IMG/VR virus record: IMGVR_UViG_3300021504_000009
Coordinates: 1-27,935 of that record
Source: a virus
Reading direction: 5' to 3' (one strand)
DNA: 27,935 bases
Shown here: positions 1 to 8,730 of the stretch, in pieces
Numbering within the stretch: the stretch's first letter is position 1
Layout of the letters: each line of letters begins with the position of its first letter
Position numbers and translations under genes: made by a program
The notes under the pieces: generated by a model
Told to the model about the DNA's origin: nothing
What the model saw: the letters and a program-made list of their open reading frames with translations, nothing else
The model's database searches: none

Positions 1-1
1 G

Positions 2-79
2 TATAAAGCCATGAAAAAAGATTTATTTAAAATATTTAGGGGAATTTTAAAAAATGTAAAAGAAGGGGTTGACAACTAG
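2..79 (+). CDS. 3' end of a gene entering from the left edge
   Basis: An open frame runs from the first bases of the window to a TAG at 77-79. It encodes at least 25 residues with a Lys-rich C-terminus. The only ATG inside (position 11) has no ribosome binding site, so the frame is more likely the end of a longer gene than a complete small one. The -35 box of the next promoter overlaps its stop codon, which is typical of a compact phage genome. Nothing can be said of its function. Confidence 0.4.
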   Translation, partial: YKAMKKDLFKIFRGILKNVKEGVDN

Positions 80-97
80 CTAGTAAACATATATACT
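69..97 (+). promoter_or_regulatory. Consensus sigma70/sigmaA-type promoter
   Basis: TTGACA at 69-74 and TATACT at 92-97 are separated by exactly 17 bases, with transcription expected to start near 104. It lies about 60 bases upstream of the single-strand-binding-protein gene and would drive the replication operon. Confidence 0.75.
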
Positions 98-155
98 ATA
101 CATAGGTTATGGGTAATTGGGTTAAACAAAAAAATTAAGTCAGGAGGTTTTAGGT

Positions 156-911
156 ATGTGGGAAGGATTGAATGACTTTACTCAAGAGTTAAGTTCTTCT
201 GGGACTTATGTTCCCTGCATCAAAAAGATTTTTGGTTATGATTGTATTCATTGTGAGAAGGCAGCGAAGTTATTTGATGCTGGGAAGGAAAACGAGGGGA
301 GGAAGGCCTACTTCAAAAAACAAGTCTGGAGTTATGCGCTAGTTCTAAATTGTGAGTCTAATGCAAAGTTTAACAAAAAGGTAGTGCTTTTTAATTGGCC
401 TATTCGTGTCTCTAAGTACATTATTGAAAAGGTATCTGAGACCGACCCAGATTTGAGGTGGAGTCCATCTCCCACGCATTTAACAAATGGTGGAGTTGTA
501 GTATTGAAGAAAAAGAAAGGTGAGGATTATCCATCTTATTCTGCGGATTATATTCAGAAGCCAATAGATACCTCAAAGTTTTTCAATCAAAGGATTTTGA
601 GGTATGATATCAGGAATCCTCACGAGCTTCTAACTTTATTGTATCTAAAGAAAGACTTCCCTCTTTTTGTTCCAGCTAACGACATGCAAACCGATAGTAC
701 TGTCCGTCTGAAAATATTACCTAATATAGATGGACAAAACAAGATTCCTTTTGTAGTAACTTACGTCCATTATGTTTCAGCGGTCACTCCCTGGGATACA
801 GAGGTGATGAAGAATGGTTTTAAAACTCCATCACTTCAAGGGGAAGACTTTGGTGAGGATAGTTCGGATGAGGACAATTTTGGGTTTGAAGATGACGATG
901 TTCCATTTTAA
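156..911 (+). CDS. Single-stranded DNA-binding protein, phage gp32-like
   Basis: This 251-residue protein begins at an ATG seven to eight bases after a strong AGGAGG. Its last 25 residues are highly acidic and end in Asp-Asp-Asp-Val-Pro-Phe, nearly the tip of bacterial SSB proteins (DDDIPF) that recruits partner enzymes. Cysteines at 21, 30, 33 and 66 could form a metal site, as the zinc-binding core of T4 gp32-type proteins does. Size and position at the head of the replication genes fit a protein that coats single-stranded DNA and recruits the primase-helicase and polymerase encoded downstream. Overall fold assignment is inference; the acidic SSB-like tail is directly visible. It is the first gene after the promoter at 69-97. 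Confidence 0.75.
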   Translation: MWEGLNDFTQELSSSGTYVPCIKKIFGYDCIHCEKAAKLFDAGKENEGRKAYFKKQVWSYALVLNCESNAKFNKKVVLFNWPIRVSKYIIEKVSETDPDLRWSPSPTHLTNGGVVVLKKKKGEDYPSYSADYIQKPIDTSKFFNQRILRYDIRNPHELLTLLYLKKDFPLFVPANDMQTDSTVRLKILPNIDGQNKIPFVVTYVHYVSAVTPWDTEVMKNGFKTPSLQGEDFGEDSSDEDNFGFEDDDVPF

Positions 912-938
912 CAATATTATATTTAAGGAGGTTTAGCT

Positions 939-1127
939 ATGATACCAGAACTTGATGCAAAGTTTGAAGAATGTGTAAGTCTGTGGCATGAATTCGTAAC
1001 TTACCACACCCTTTACAAAACAAAAGGGACTAAGGTTAGTGCAAGACAAGCACGAAAGGTAAGTACAAGTCTAGGGAATGCCTTGAAAGAATATCGTAAG
1101 ATTTCCTTAGAAAACAAAGATGAATAG
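939..1127 (+). CDS. Small hypothetical protein (62 aa)
   Basis: A short gene with a strong AAGGAGG ribosome binding site eight bases before its ATG, placed between the SSB-like gene and the Cys/Lys-rich protein. The product is charged and predicted mostly helical, with a basic middle part (residues about 28-45). I do not recognise a family. Spacing on both sides (27 and 11 bases) shows that it belongs to the same operon. Confidence 0.7.
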   Translation: MIPELDAKFEECVSLWHEFVTYHTLYKTKGTKVSARQARKVSTSLGNALKEYRKISLENKDE

Positions 1128-1138
1128 GAGGTAAAAAT

Positions 1139-1741
1139 ATGGCAAAAAGATGTGGAGAGTGTATCTTTTTTAAAGAAGGAGCTTGCCAAGGGGTATCCGA
1201 GGACACCAATCCAGACGAGATTGGTTGTAGCGATTTTGTTCCTGCTGAAGAAGCGGACGAAAACGAGGTGAAAATAGAGACTTCACCTGACGTTCCTTCT
1301 CCAGAGGTAGATGGGTCAGAGGAAACTTCTGGGCCTGTAGAGCCTGAACCTATCTTAGACCCAGATGAATTAGAGAAACCAGCTAAAAAGAAAGCACCTG
1401 CGAAAAAGAAGGCATCTGCGAAGAAAGAAACCACAAAACAAAAACAGGCAACTAAGAAGAAAGCTACACCCAAGTCTAAAAAGAAAGTAGAGGAGAAAGT
1501 GGAAGAGAAAGTGGAAGAAAAAGTAGAGGAGAAAGTGGAAGAGGTAATTGAAACTAAACCGCAGGAAGTAGAGGAAAGGGATAAACTTAGACCAGCAGGA
1601 AAAGGAACAAAACTCGCTAGACTTATCTCACTTTTGGTCGATGCAATAGACCAAGGATTAATAGAAGTATCTCTGAGTCTGGAACATGATGGTGTTGTTC
1701 ATGTGTTAGAATATCGACAAGAAACAATAGAACAGGATTAA
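1139..1741 (+). CDS. Cys-rich N-terminus plus histone-H1-like Lys/Ala tail protein
   Basis: The 200-residue product has three visible parts. Residues 1-35 carry Cys5, Cys8, Cys16 and Cys30 in a CxxC...C...C pattern, as in small phage proteins that probably bind zinc. Residues about 78-117 are Lys/Ala/Pro-rich with repeated A-K-K-K motifs like the tail of histone H1. Then five 4-residue VEEK-type repeats (about 117-136) form a highly charged stretch. The last 50 residues (about 150-200) look like a small folded domain. The gene starts after an AGGAGG site and ends at a hairpin terminator. A DNA-binding or DNA-compacting role is possible for the basic part, but this is inferred from composition only. 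Confidence 0.7.
   Translation: MAKRCGECIFFKEGACQGVSEDTNPDEIGCSDFVPAEEADENEVKIETSPDVPSPEVDGSEETSGPVEPEPILDPDELEKPAKKKAPAKKKASAKKETTKQKQATKKKATPKSKKKVEEKVEEKVEEKVEEKVEEVIETKPQEVEERDKLRPAGKGTKLARLISLLVDAIDQGLIEVSLSLEHDGVVHVLEYRQETIEQD
1487..1546 (+). repeat. 12-bp in-frame tandem repeat (VEEK)
   Basis: Five consecutive 12-base units encode VEEK, VEEK, VEEK, VEEK and VEEV. Units one and four are identical; the others differ at synonymous positions (GTA/GTG, GAG/GAA). The repeat lies inside the Cys/Lys-rich protein gene and could change copy number by slippage. Confidence 0.85.
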
Positions 1742-1748
1742 GGAAACA

Positions 1749-1775
1749 AAGGCCACCTTTAAATAAGGTGGCCTT
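1749..1775 (+). terminator. Hairpin terminator after the Lys-rich gene
   Basis: A perfect 11-bp inverted repeat (AAGGCCACCTT / AAGGTGGCCTT) encloses a 5-base loop, eight bases after the stop codon, and is followed by GATTTT. The T tract is short, so termination may be partial, allowing some read-through into the replication genes downstream. Confidence 0.7.
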
Positions 1776-1789
1776 GATTTTAGAATGTT

Positions 1790-2131
1790 ATGAGTAAATT
1801 CAGAGAAAAGGAGTATGAATCGTTTAGAGACTTTGTCTTCTTACTATTTCTGGAGGCATTGAAGGATACTTGTAATCCGCCTATATTGCCTCCAACTCCA
1901 GATTCAAATACTTATTTATTACCTTTTAAAATGGAGTTAGAGAAAAGGACTTTAGATAAACTCAGAAGGTTAAGCAGTGAGGTTGGAATACCTATTAACA
2001 TTTTGATAAGGAGTTTGGTCAATGTTGTTACAGAGATTATCTCCCAGAATCATACGCAACTATTTGAATTTGCTGCAAGAAATCTGGGAGTCAAACTTTC
2101 CGCAAGACGAAGTAAGAAGTCTCATAAGTGA
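1790..2131 (+). CDS. Ribbon-helix-helix (CopG/Arc-like) DNA-binding protein
   Basis: The 113-residue product contains at about residues 46-84 a short strand, then a helix rich in Leu/Arg, a Gly-Ile-Pro turn, and a second helix. This is the order of a ribbon-helix-helix domain, in which the strand contacts DNA and the protein acts as a dimer. The C-terminus (Ser-Ala-Arg-Arg-Ser-Lys-Lys-Ser-His-Lys) is basic. No convincing ribosome binding site precedes the ATG at 1790, so the exact start is uncertain; the next in-frame ATG (residue 48) would remove the N-terminus but leave almost all of the domain. It follows the hairpin at 1749-1775 and could be a regulator of this region; target unknown. Confidence 0.6.
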   Translation: MSKFREKEYESFRDFVFLLFLEALKDTCNPPILPPTPDSNTYLLPFKMELEKRTLDKLRRLSSEVGIPINILIRSLVNVVTEIISQNHTQLFEFAARNLGVKLSARRSKKSHK

Positions 2132-2936
2132 GAAACAAATATATGACCTACTCATAAAGTATCCTAACCTAAAAGATGTTGAAATCTTTACTGCCGTAAT
2201 AAAAAAGTCGCTAGAATATTACAAAAACAAGTATCCTTATTTCACTCCAACTCCAAAACATATTCTCTCTGATAAAGTAATTCCAGTAGCTCTGAACATT
2301 CTGGAAAGAGAAGGAAGTAGTTATGCAGCTCTTCCTAGGGATTTCCTTCCTATTTTTTGTAAAGCGACAGAAGAGGTCAAATTGAGAAGGAAAGATGCAT
2401 TTAGAATATACTATCTATGTCTTCTAATAAATACCTCTGATAACTTTTCTTATATCCCAGCATCATTGATTGCTATAGAAAAATTGATGCTTTATACTTG
2501 CAGGAATAAACCCACTTTTTTATATCCTGACCTCGACAATTTAAAAGAGACTATAAGTAGTGCCCATAAGAAACTTCTACATATAAGAGATAGTAAAAGA
2601 GATAATAAAAAACCTTTCTTAAAGGTTCATTTTTCCAGATGTTTTGTCAAGAAACAATTAATAAAAATATTTCCACATAAAAATTTAGGGTTTAGCTTTT
2701 GGGAGTGTGCCTACCTTACTGTTTCCAAAGGTTATCAACTAAAAAAGCTAGGAATCATTCTTAGTTCTTCTTTGCTTCAAGAGTTAGAAGAAAAACTAAA
2801 GAGTTTTATAATTAGATATAAGCCCTATCTATGGATACTTCCTCACTCCGAACTTTTCACCGAATGTGAGGTTTTGTCTTTATTCTCCAGATTAGGCTTC
2901 CATAAAATAAGAATTGTCAATACGGTTCTGAAATAG
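2022..2936 (+). CDS. Hypothetical protein of the replication operon (304 aa)
   Basis: The start at 2022 overlaps the ribbon-helix-helix gene by 110 bases in another frame, which is long for a phage gene pair. It is supported by AAGGAG at 2008-2013, eight bases before the ATG, and by the lack of another in-frame ATG for about 150 codons. The product is Lys/Leu-rich, mostly helical, and has no motif I recognise; there is no P-loop. It ends just before the primase-helicase gene, whose ribosome binding site overlaps its last bases. A replication accessory role such as helicase loading is possible from position alone and is not shown by sequence. Confidence 0.65.
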   Translation: MLLQRLSPRIIRNYLNLLQEIWESNFPQDEVRSLISEKQIYDLLIKYPNLKDVEIFTAVIKKSLEYYKNKYPYFTPTPKHILSDKVIPVALNILEREGSSYAALPRDFLPIFCKATEEVKLRRKDAFRIYYLCLLINTSDNFSYIPASLIAIEKLMLYTCRNKPTFLYPDLDNLKETISSAHKKLLHIRDSKRDNKKPFLKVHFSRCFVKKQLIKIFPHKNLGFSFWECAYLTVSKGYQLKKLGIILSSSLLQELEEKLKSFIIRYKPYLWILPHSELFTECEVLSLFSRLGFHKIRIVNTVLK

Positions 2937-2948
2937 GAGGGTGTAGTT

Positions 2949-4688
2949 GTGCAAGAGTCTCCTCTTGATTTTGTTCAAGCTATGGGTTGGGAGTATCGAG
3001 AAACGGACTCCCAAATTGTAGTTAAGACGTGTCCTATATGTAAGCTATCTGACTGGAAATTTTATATTAATAAATTTAATGGTTTATGGGATTGTAAACA
3101 TGCCAATCACCATACTAGCGATAATATCTCAGGCAATTTATTTAAACTTAAGAAACTCTTAGGTTTAGTTAAAAGTGTAAGTGGACCTAAAGGAAAGAAG
3201 GTAAAACCTGTCTCAGAGGAAAATTATAAACTTGTAGAAAGAGCACACGCAAATTTATTACAGAAAAAGAACGCATACTTACTCCAGATATTATTAGATG
3301 AATGGGGCATTAGTGAAAAAATTGTTAGATTGTTTAAGCTAGGCTATCTGGAGAGAGAAGGAAGGCAGTACTTAGTTATACCCCACTTTGTTGACTTAGA
3401 AGGCGGTAGAAATCCCCAGCTCTATGATATAAAATTAAGAGTGTGGTTTGGAGAGGATGAGTCAGAAGGAAAGTATAAGAAGTTAAAAGATGCTCCTAAC
3501 ATGCTCTTTAGAGAGACGGTATTGCATACAGGAAAAGCGAAGGAAATTATTCTATGTGAAGGTGAAAAGGATACTATAATTGCTTTTGCCTGTGGGTTTA
3601 CGAACGCTGTTGGAGTGACTAATGGAGCTACTTCTATAGATGACCGTTGGGTTGAGCTGCTTTCTAAAGCAGAAAAAATATATCTAGCCTTTGATGGTGA
3701 CGAAGCTGGGAAAAAGGGAATAGAGAAATGGTTGGAAAGGTTAGGAAGGTATAGGTGCTATATCCTTCCTATCCCAGAGGGATGTGACCTAGCCGACTAT
3801 TATAAGAAATATGGGAAAGATGCAGTTAGACGATTGAAGACCCAGGCCAAGTCTCCTGAAATCCCGTCTATTTATACGCCGAAGGATATAGTAGATTTAG
3901 CCATAGAAGAAACTAACGTTGAATACTATCCTACTTATCTCAAATCATTTAACAAAATTTTAAACTCTGGTTTTAGAGAAGGGCAGCTAATTACTTTAAC
4001 AGGCCTACCTAAAGTGGGTAAGACTACGTTTAGTTTGTCTTTAGCTTTATATTATGCGTTGAATGGTATTCCTACATTATTTTATTGTATGGAAATGCCT
4101 CCGCAGGTTATTTTAAACATGGCTGTTGGCATGTATTATGGGATAGGAAGGTCGGTAGGAAAGGTAGAATTACTCAATTTTGTCATGAAGAATATTCCCT
4201 TATACTTAGGCTTCCAGGGGACTTTAACTCCACAACAACTAGAAAACACATTTAGGGATGTACACCATAAATATGGGGTGAAATTTTTTGTTTTTGATAA
4301 TGTCCAGTATATGGTCAGAAATATACCAAAAAATCAAACAAAAGTAGAGGCCATTGAAAATATTTATAAAACACTAAAAGTTCTAACTATAGACTTAAAT
4401 GCTATTATTGTAGCTATCGCCCAGCCAAAGAAGATAGATATAAAGAAAGCAGAGAACATGAACTATTTTGATATTGCGTGGACAGGTGCAGGAGCATCTG
4501 ACTCAGATACAATTGTAATTGTTCATAGGGAAAGGTCTGCAGACTCTGACTCTTCTTTTGTTCCAGATATGTCGGTCAAGGTGGATGCTGGAAGATATAC
4601 CAAAGGCGGTCGTTGTAATATCTTTTACGTGGAAGATTTAATGGCCTTTACTCAGGATAAATATTTAGAGGAGGCTACAGATGCCTAA
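2949..4688 (+). CDS. Bifunctional DNA primase-helicase
   Basis: The 579-residue protein has the T7 gp4-type layout. A CPIC zinc-ribbon half (28-31), with Cys49 and nearby histidines, forms the primase zinc finger. A TOPRIM domain at about 198-290 contains Glu204 in CEGEKD and the Asp249-Gly-Asp251 pair, which bind metal for primer synthesis. A RecA/DnaB-type helicase domain starts near 325, with Walker A GLPKVGKT at 352-359, Walker B ending FVFDN at 447-451, and the QP sensor motif near 492. It would unwind the fork and lay primers for the polymerase. Translation starts at GTG (2949) with AGGAGG eight bases before it. Its stop overlaps the polymerase start by 8 bases, suggesting coupled translation. 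Confidence 0.93.
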   Translation: MQESPLDFVQAMGWEYRETDSQIVVKTCPICKLSDWKFYINKFNGLWDCKHANHHTSDNISGNLFKLKKLLGLVKSVSGPKGKKVKPVSEENYKLVERAHANLLQKKNAYLLQILLDEWGISEKIVRLFKLGYLEREGRQYLVIPHFVDLEGGRNPQLYDIKLRVWFGEDESEGKYKKLKDAPNMLFRETVLHTGKAKEIILCEGEKDTIIAFACGFTNAVGVTNGATSIDDRWVELLSKAEKIYLAFDGDEAGKKGIEKWLERLGRYRCYILPIPEGCDLADYYKKYGKDAVRRLKTQAKSPEIPSIYTPKDIVDLAIEETNVEYYPTYLKSFNKILNSGFREGQLITLTGLPKVGKTTFSLSLALYYALNGIPTLFYCMEMPPQVILNMAVGMYYGIGRSVGKVELLNFVMKNIPLYLGFQGTLTPQQLENTFRDVHHKYGVKFFVFDNVQYMVRNIPKNQTKVEAIENIYKTLKVLTIDLNAIIVAIAQPKKIDIKKAENMNYFDIAWTGAGASDSDTIVIVHRERSADSDSSFVPDMSVKVDAGRYTKGGRCNIFYVEDLMAFTQDKYLEEATDA

Positions 4689-7254
4689 AACAGAAGCTTG
4701 TTTTAAATGTCAATTCGTGGCTAATAAATATGTTCCTACTAGAGGAAATCCAAAAGGGAAAGTCTGTCTTATAGGTGAGTCTCCTGGAAGACAGGAATCT
4801 ATTCAGGGGGACAATTTAGTTGGAATGAGTGGAGAATTCATATTTAAGTTACTAGCAAAATTTGGGATTGAAAGGAAAGATACATACAGGTTTAATGTAG
4901 TAAAGTGCTTTCCCGATGGAGAAAAACTATTAGAGCCTACGGCCAAGAGATGTTTTAAACTTCATAAACATGAATTAGATAGATTTAAAGGAAATCTATT
5001 TATATTATTAGGTCAGTTTGCAGTGAAAAGAATCCTCGGCTTGGAGTTAAAAGAAACGCACGGAAAAGTTATTCAGAAAGACGGAAAATTCTATGCATGT
5101 ATTTACCATCCAGCCTATTACATCCGTCGTCATGTAGAGTGGAGTTTTGGTTCTCCCGATAAACAATCTGTAAAAAGAGCTTATGGTGAATTCCTAAAGC
5201 ATGAAGGCAAAACAATTGAAAATTTATTTAGGGAAATTCCAGGGATAAATTTCCAATCTTCTTTTGATTTTTACTTCACTAAAGTTTCCTCAGAAAAAGA
5301 AATGATAGAAAAATTAAAAGAATACGAGGGGAAGATTGTTACTTTTGACCTGGAAACAAAATGTGAGGTTGATGCTAAAGGTAGGTCAGCACTAGATTGG
5401 TTTTACGGTAAAGAATATTGCAATCATATTTGTACTGTATTTACTTTCTTCCAAAGCCTACCTGAAACTACATACAGTCCTGGAAAATTTACGCTTGAGT
5501 ATCCAAAAGAAAAAGTAATTATATATACGGGAGAATGGACTGCGGATTTGGCTAGGGCATTGGATAAAACAAAGGCCGTTGCTTTTAACGCCACGTACGA
5601 TACGGGTGTTATTTATAAGCATACTGGAATTAGAGTGCGAATCTCTGGCGACCCTATGGATGCCTGTTATCTTATTAACCAAGGAAGAAAAAAGTATAAT
5701 TTGGCTTCTTTGGCCTACGAATATGTTCCTGAACTTTCACACTGGGGAGGCGAAATAAAAGCGAGAGCAAAGAAGGAGAAAAACCTTGATTTCCTTTCTC
5801 CAGAAGAGATTTACAAATATTGTGCTGGTGATGGTGTGGTAACTTCTATATTATATTTTTTAGCGCTGCAGGAAGTAAAGAAGAACAAGTTAGACTTTAT
5901 TTATAGTATTGTGATGGATGCTAAGAATGCGTTGCGGGATATGGAAGCTAATGGTATAACAATCAATGAAGAAATGTGGAAAAAGGTGGAAAAAAAATTA
6001 AGTGCTAAAGTTGAAATCCTACTCCGACATATACGAAATACACCAGAGGGAAAATGGTATAAGAAAAAATATGGGTGTGAAATTAATCCTAATTCAAATC
6101 CTCAGTTACTAGAAGTGTATAATCAGTTTTTCCCACACTTAAACTTTACTTCCTTGAAAAAAGAAGTCTTAGTGGAATTCATGGAGACGGAGGAAGGAAA
6201 AAATCATACTTTATCGAAATTACTCTTGCTTTATAGGAAAATATCCAAGGAATTTAATACATACGTCAAGGGGATTAAACAAAGACGGCAGGGAGATTTG
6301 GTTTATGCTTCTTTCAAGACAAATACAACTCGTTCTGGTAGGACCTCGTCTGGTGGAAGTGATGTTGTAGGACTAGGAAAAACAAACCAGATAAACATAC
6401 AGAATATTCCTAGAGATTCTGCAATGCGAGCTTTATTTAGGGCTAGGCCAGGGTATTATTTATTGTCTGCTGACTATTCCCAGATTGAGGTAAGGGTTGC
6501 AGGCGCTTATGCTAAATCTGAGGAGATATTGGAAGCTTGTGTTTCTGGACTTGACTTCCATTCTTATGTTGCATCAAAGGCATTTAAGATTCCATATGAT
6601 GAACTTATCAAGTTGGATGAGGAAAACAAGAAACATGGAGTGATAACTTACAGACAACGTGCTAAAACAATTACTTTTGGAATTTTATATGGAATGACTG
6701 CAGAAGGCCTCGCTAAGAGGTTAAAAATGAAATTACCTGATGGAAGTTGGGATACAGAAACGGCACAAAAATTTATTGACGATTATTTTGAGGGAATGCA
6801 ATCTATATACAATTGGATACAAGAAGTCCATGCATTTGTAGAAAAAAATCTTTTTATTAGGACGGCTACTGGAAGAATCAGAAGGTTTAATAAGTTGGAT
6901 GCTAGTGTTTACAGAAAAGCGGTCAATACATGCGTCCAATCTACTGCATCAGACATTTTCTTGATGGCTCTCAATACTATTATGGAGAGGCTAAGGTCGG
7001 AAAAGGTAATTGTAAGAAGGGCTGGAAAAAAGATAAGTTGCCCTTTATACATAAATAAGGTAAATTTCTGGGGAGAAGTTCATGATGAAGTCATCTTAGA
7101 AGTCAGAAATGACGTCCCTCAAGATTACATAAAAAGTCTAGTCAAGGATTGTATGGAAAATAAAATCAAAGAGAAATATCCGTTTGTAAAGGATTTTATG
7201 TGGAAGATTCCACTAGAGGCCGATTGTAAGGCAACAGAAATTTGGCAAAAATAA
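4681..7254 (+). CDS. Uracil-DNA-glycosylase-like / 3'-5' exonuclease / family A DNA polymerase fusion
   Basis: Three domains are visible in 857 residues. Residues 1-170 resemble family 4 uracil-DNA glycosylases: Cys7, Cys10, Cys76 and Cys91 in the iron-sulfur cluster spacing, GESPGRQ at 32-38, and HPAYYIRR at 143-150. Residues about 218-400 form a DnaQ-type proofreading exonuclease with all expected acids: Asp223/Glu225, Asp307 and the Tyr380-x3-Asp384 motif. The rest is a PolA-type polymerase with motif A (Asp598 in SADYSQIE), motif B (Lys662, Phe666, Tyr670) and motif C (His801-Asp802-Glu803). Phe666 is the residue linked to strong rejection of dideoxynucleotides. The enzyme replicates the phage genome; the first domain may bind or remove uracil. 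The start has GAGGAGG upstream and overlaps the primase-helicase stop. Confidence 0.93.
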   Translation: MPKTEACFKCQFVANKYVPTRGNPKGKVCLIGESPGRQESIQGDNLVGMSGEFIFKLLAKFGIERKDTYRFNVVKCFPDGEKLLEPTAKRCFKLHKHELDRFKGNLFILLGQFAVKRILGLELKETHGKVIQKDGKFYACIYHPAYYIRRHVEWSFGSPDKQSVKRAYGEFLKHEGKTIENLFREIPGINFQSSFDFYFTKVSSEKEMIEKLKEYEGKIVTFDLETKCEVDAKGRSALDWFYGKEYCNHICTVFTFFQSLPETTYSPGKFTLEYPKEKVIIYTGEWTADLARALDKTKAVAFNATYDTGVIYKHTGIRVRISGDPMDACYLINQGRKKYNLASLAYEYVPELSHWGGEIKARAKKEKNLDFLSPEEIYKYCAGDGVVTSILYFLALQEVKKNKLDFIYSIVMDAKNALRDMEANGITINEEMWKKVEKKLSAKVEILLRHIRNTPEGKWYKKKYGCEINPNSNPQLLEVYNQFFPHLNFTSLKKEVLVEFMETEEGKNHTLSKLLLLYRKISKEFNTYVKGIKQRRQGDLVYASFKTNTTRSGRTSSGGSDVVGLGKTNQINIQNIPRDSAMRALFRARPGYYLLSADYSQIEVRVAGAYAKSEEILEACVSGLDFHSYVASKAFKIPYDELIKLDEENKKHGVITYRQRAKTITFGILYGMTAEGLAKRLKMKLPDGSWDTETAQKFIDDYFEGMQSIYNWIQEVHAFVEKNLFIRTATGRIRRFNKLDASVYRKAVNTCVQSTASDIFLMALNTIMERLRSEKVIVRRAGKKISCPLYINKVNFWGEVHDEVILEVRNDVPQDYIKSLVKDCMENKIKEKYPFVKDFMWKIPLEADCKATEIWQK

Positions 7255-7269
7255 TTGGGGGGTACTCGT

Positions 7270-8730
7270 ATGGGTTACAAATTACCTGGTATAAAAGACC
7301 GCATGGACAATCATCCTTTGTATGATAAATATGCCAACGAATATGACTTTCTATTAGATGCTCTTGAAGGTGGGGAAGACTTTGTTACGAAAGATTATTT
7401 ATTACAACATAGCTTTGAAGACTCTTCTGCCTATCAAACTCGTTTGAAAAGAGCATGGTACTTTGACATAGCTAGAAAGGTTTTGAATTCTTTTGTAGAG
7501 CCAATTTTTAAAGAGGGTGTAATTAGAAAAGGCGTAGATGAATATTTGGATTTTATTGACGATGCTACGGGTTATGGAGACCCGTTGGACGACTTTATGT
7601 GTGAGGCAGGAATCTTATCTGCTTACTTTGGCTCGGCATATATCTTTGTTGATTACGCATTTACCTCTATAGACGAAGGGGTGGACTTTCCAGAGTATAG
7701 TAGTTCTGCGGAAGAAATAATGCCTACAGTTTCCTTATTTTCTCCTACCCAGTTAATCAATTGGGATAAGAGGAGACGGCATGGATTTATGTGGGCAACC
7801 TTTAAAACAACAAAAGTTGTTGAGGGAGATGAAGTAGATGTTTATATTATCGTAGATTACGAAAAAATTTATGAAGTTGATGAGAACGGTAACAATATCG
7901 TAAAGCCATTTGAGCATGGGTTAGGCTACACACCTGTGTTTCAGCTCAACTTTCCGTCTTCTTTCAGAATCAATAGACGCCAAGGATTAGGTTTGGGATT
8001 AGCTTACATAATGAAAGGAATTTTAAACAACATCTCGCTCGCAGAGGAGCTGGGGGAAAGAAATGCATTTTACCAGCTTACACTTCCAGACGATGGAAGT
8101 ATTGAAGAATGGCAAGCCAAACAATCTGAATTAAGACAGATGCAATACGATGAAGAATATAACCTCTACCTTGAACTAGCTAATGCAGACTCATTTATTG
8201 AACAAGGGCTGGACCCTGCATTACGGAGATTAGCAAAGTCCACTGTTCTAACATTTCCTGCAAATACAGGACATCCTCCAAACTACATTTCCCCTCCAGT
8301 CAGCGGTATGGGAAATGTGTGGAAGATTGTGAGAGACGCAATATTTTTTGCAATGTATTTGTCTGGGATACAGAGATACGACGGTTCGTTTGATATGGAG
8401 TATGTATCTAATAAGCTTGCAAAATTTTGTAAAAGTATGGCCCTAGTTGAAAAAAGAATATTCCAGACGATTGGAAAGTATATAGGTAAAGAAGCAGGGG
8501 ATGACCTTGAAATATTATACCCAGATACTTTTTCCTTAGACTCACTACAGTCCTGGATTGTATCAACTTTAAATATTTCCAATTTAGTGCAAACAGGTTT
8601 ATCCCCAGAATACGTCTCCGAATTAATTAGAGAACTAACGTATATCCTTCCTCTTCCTATTTCCCAGATACAAAAAGGTAAATTAGCTAAGATGGTTTCC
8701 TTTTCTGCAGTTGACAGCAATAAGAAATAA
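7270..8730 (+). CDS. Portal protein
   Basis: The 486-residue product resembles phage portal proteins of the DUF4055 type. Early residues read as an acidic, Tyr-rich segment followed by a motif with Tyr-x-x-Arg-Leu-Lys-Arg-Ala, then a segment about the C-terminal domain (VEPIFKEGV), and a middle part with LFSPTQLINWD, typical of portal crown/stem regions. Portals form the 12-subunit ring through which DNA enters and leaves the capsid. An in-frame TTG at 7255 touches the polymerase stop, but ATG 7270 with GGGGGG seven bases upstream is the better start. It follows the polymerase gene by only 15 bases, an unusual neighbour; the scaffold-like gene comes next, as expected. Assignment is by recalled family resemblance. 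Confidence 0.7.
   Translation: MGYKLPGIKDRMDNHPLYDKYANEYDFLLDALEGGEDFVTKDYLLQHSFEDSSAYQTRLKRAWYFDIARKVLNSFVEPIFKEGVIRKGVDEYLDFIDDATGYGDPLDDFMCEAGILSAYFGSAYIFVDYAFTSIDEGVDFPEYSSSAEEIMPTVSLFSPTQLINWDKRRRHGFMWATFKTTKVVEGDEVDVYIIVDYEKIYEVDENGNNIVKPFEHGLGYTPVFQLNFPSSFRINRRQGLGLGLAYIMKGILNNISLAEELGERNAFYQLTLPDDGSIEEWQAKQSELRQMQYDEEYNLYLELANADSFIEQGLDPALRRLAKSTVLTFPANTGHPPNYISPPVSGMGNVWKIVRDAIFFAMYLSGIQRYDGSFDMEYVSNKLAKFCKSMALVEKRIFQTIGKYIGKEAGDDLEILYPDTFSLDSLQSWIVSTLNISNLVQTGLSPEYVSELIRELTYILPLPISQIQKGKLAKMVSFSAVDSNKK

Noticed and set aside
1036-1473. 145-residue minus-strand ORF, Phe/Ala/Ser-rich
   Set aside because: It is the mirror of the Lys/Ala-rich repeat region on the plus strand. It lacks a ribosome binding site and faces against the operon.
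1487-1546. CRISPR-like or regulatory repeat array
   Set aside because: The 12-base units have no spacers and are in frame, encoding VEEK; this is a coding repeat.
7255-7269. TTG start for the portal protein, 5 codons upstream
   Set aside because: It sits at the polymerase stop and includes the likely ribosome binding site of ATG 7270.
8283-8720. 145-residue minus-strand ORF
   Set aside because: It lies wholly inside the portal gene, which has far better evidence, and has no own signals.
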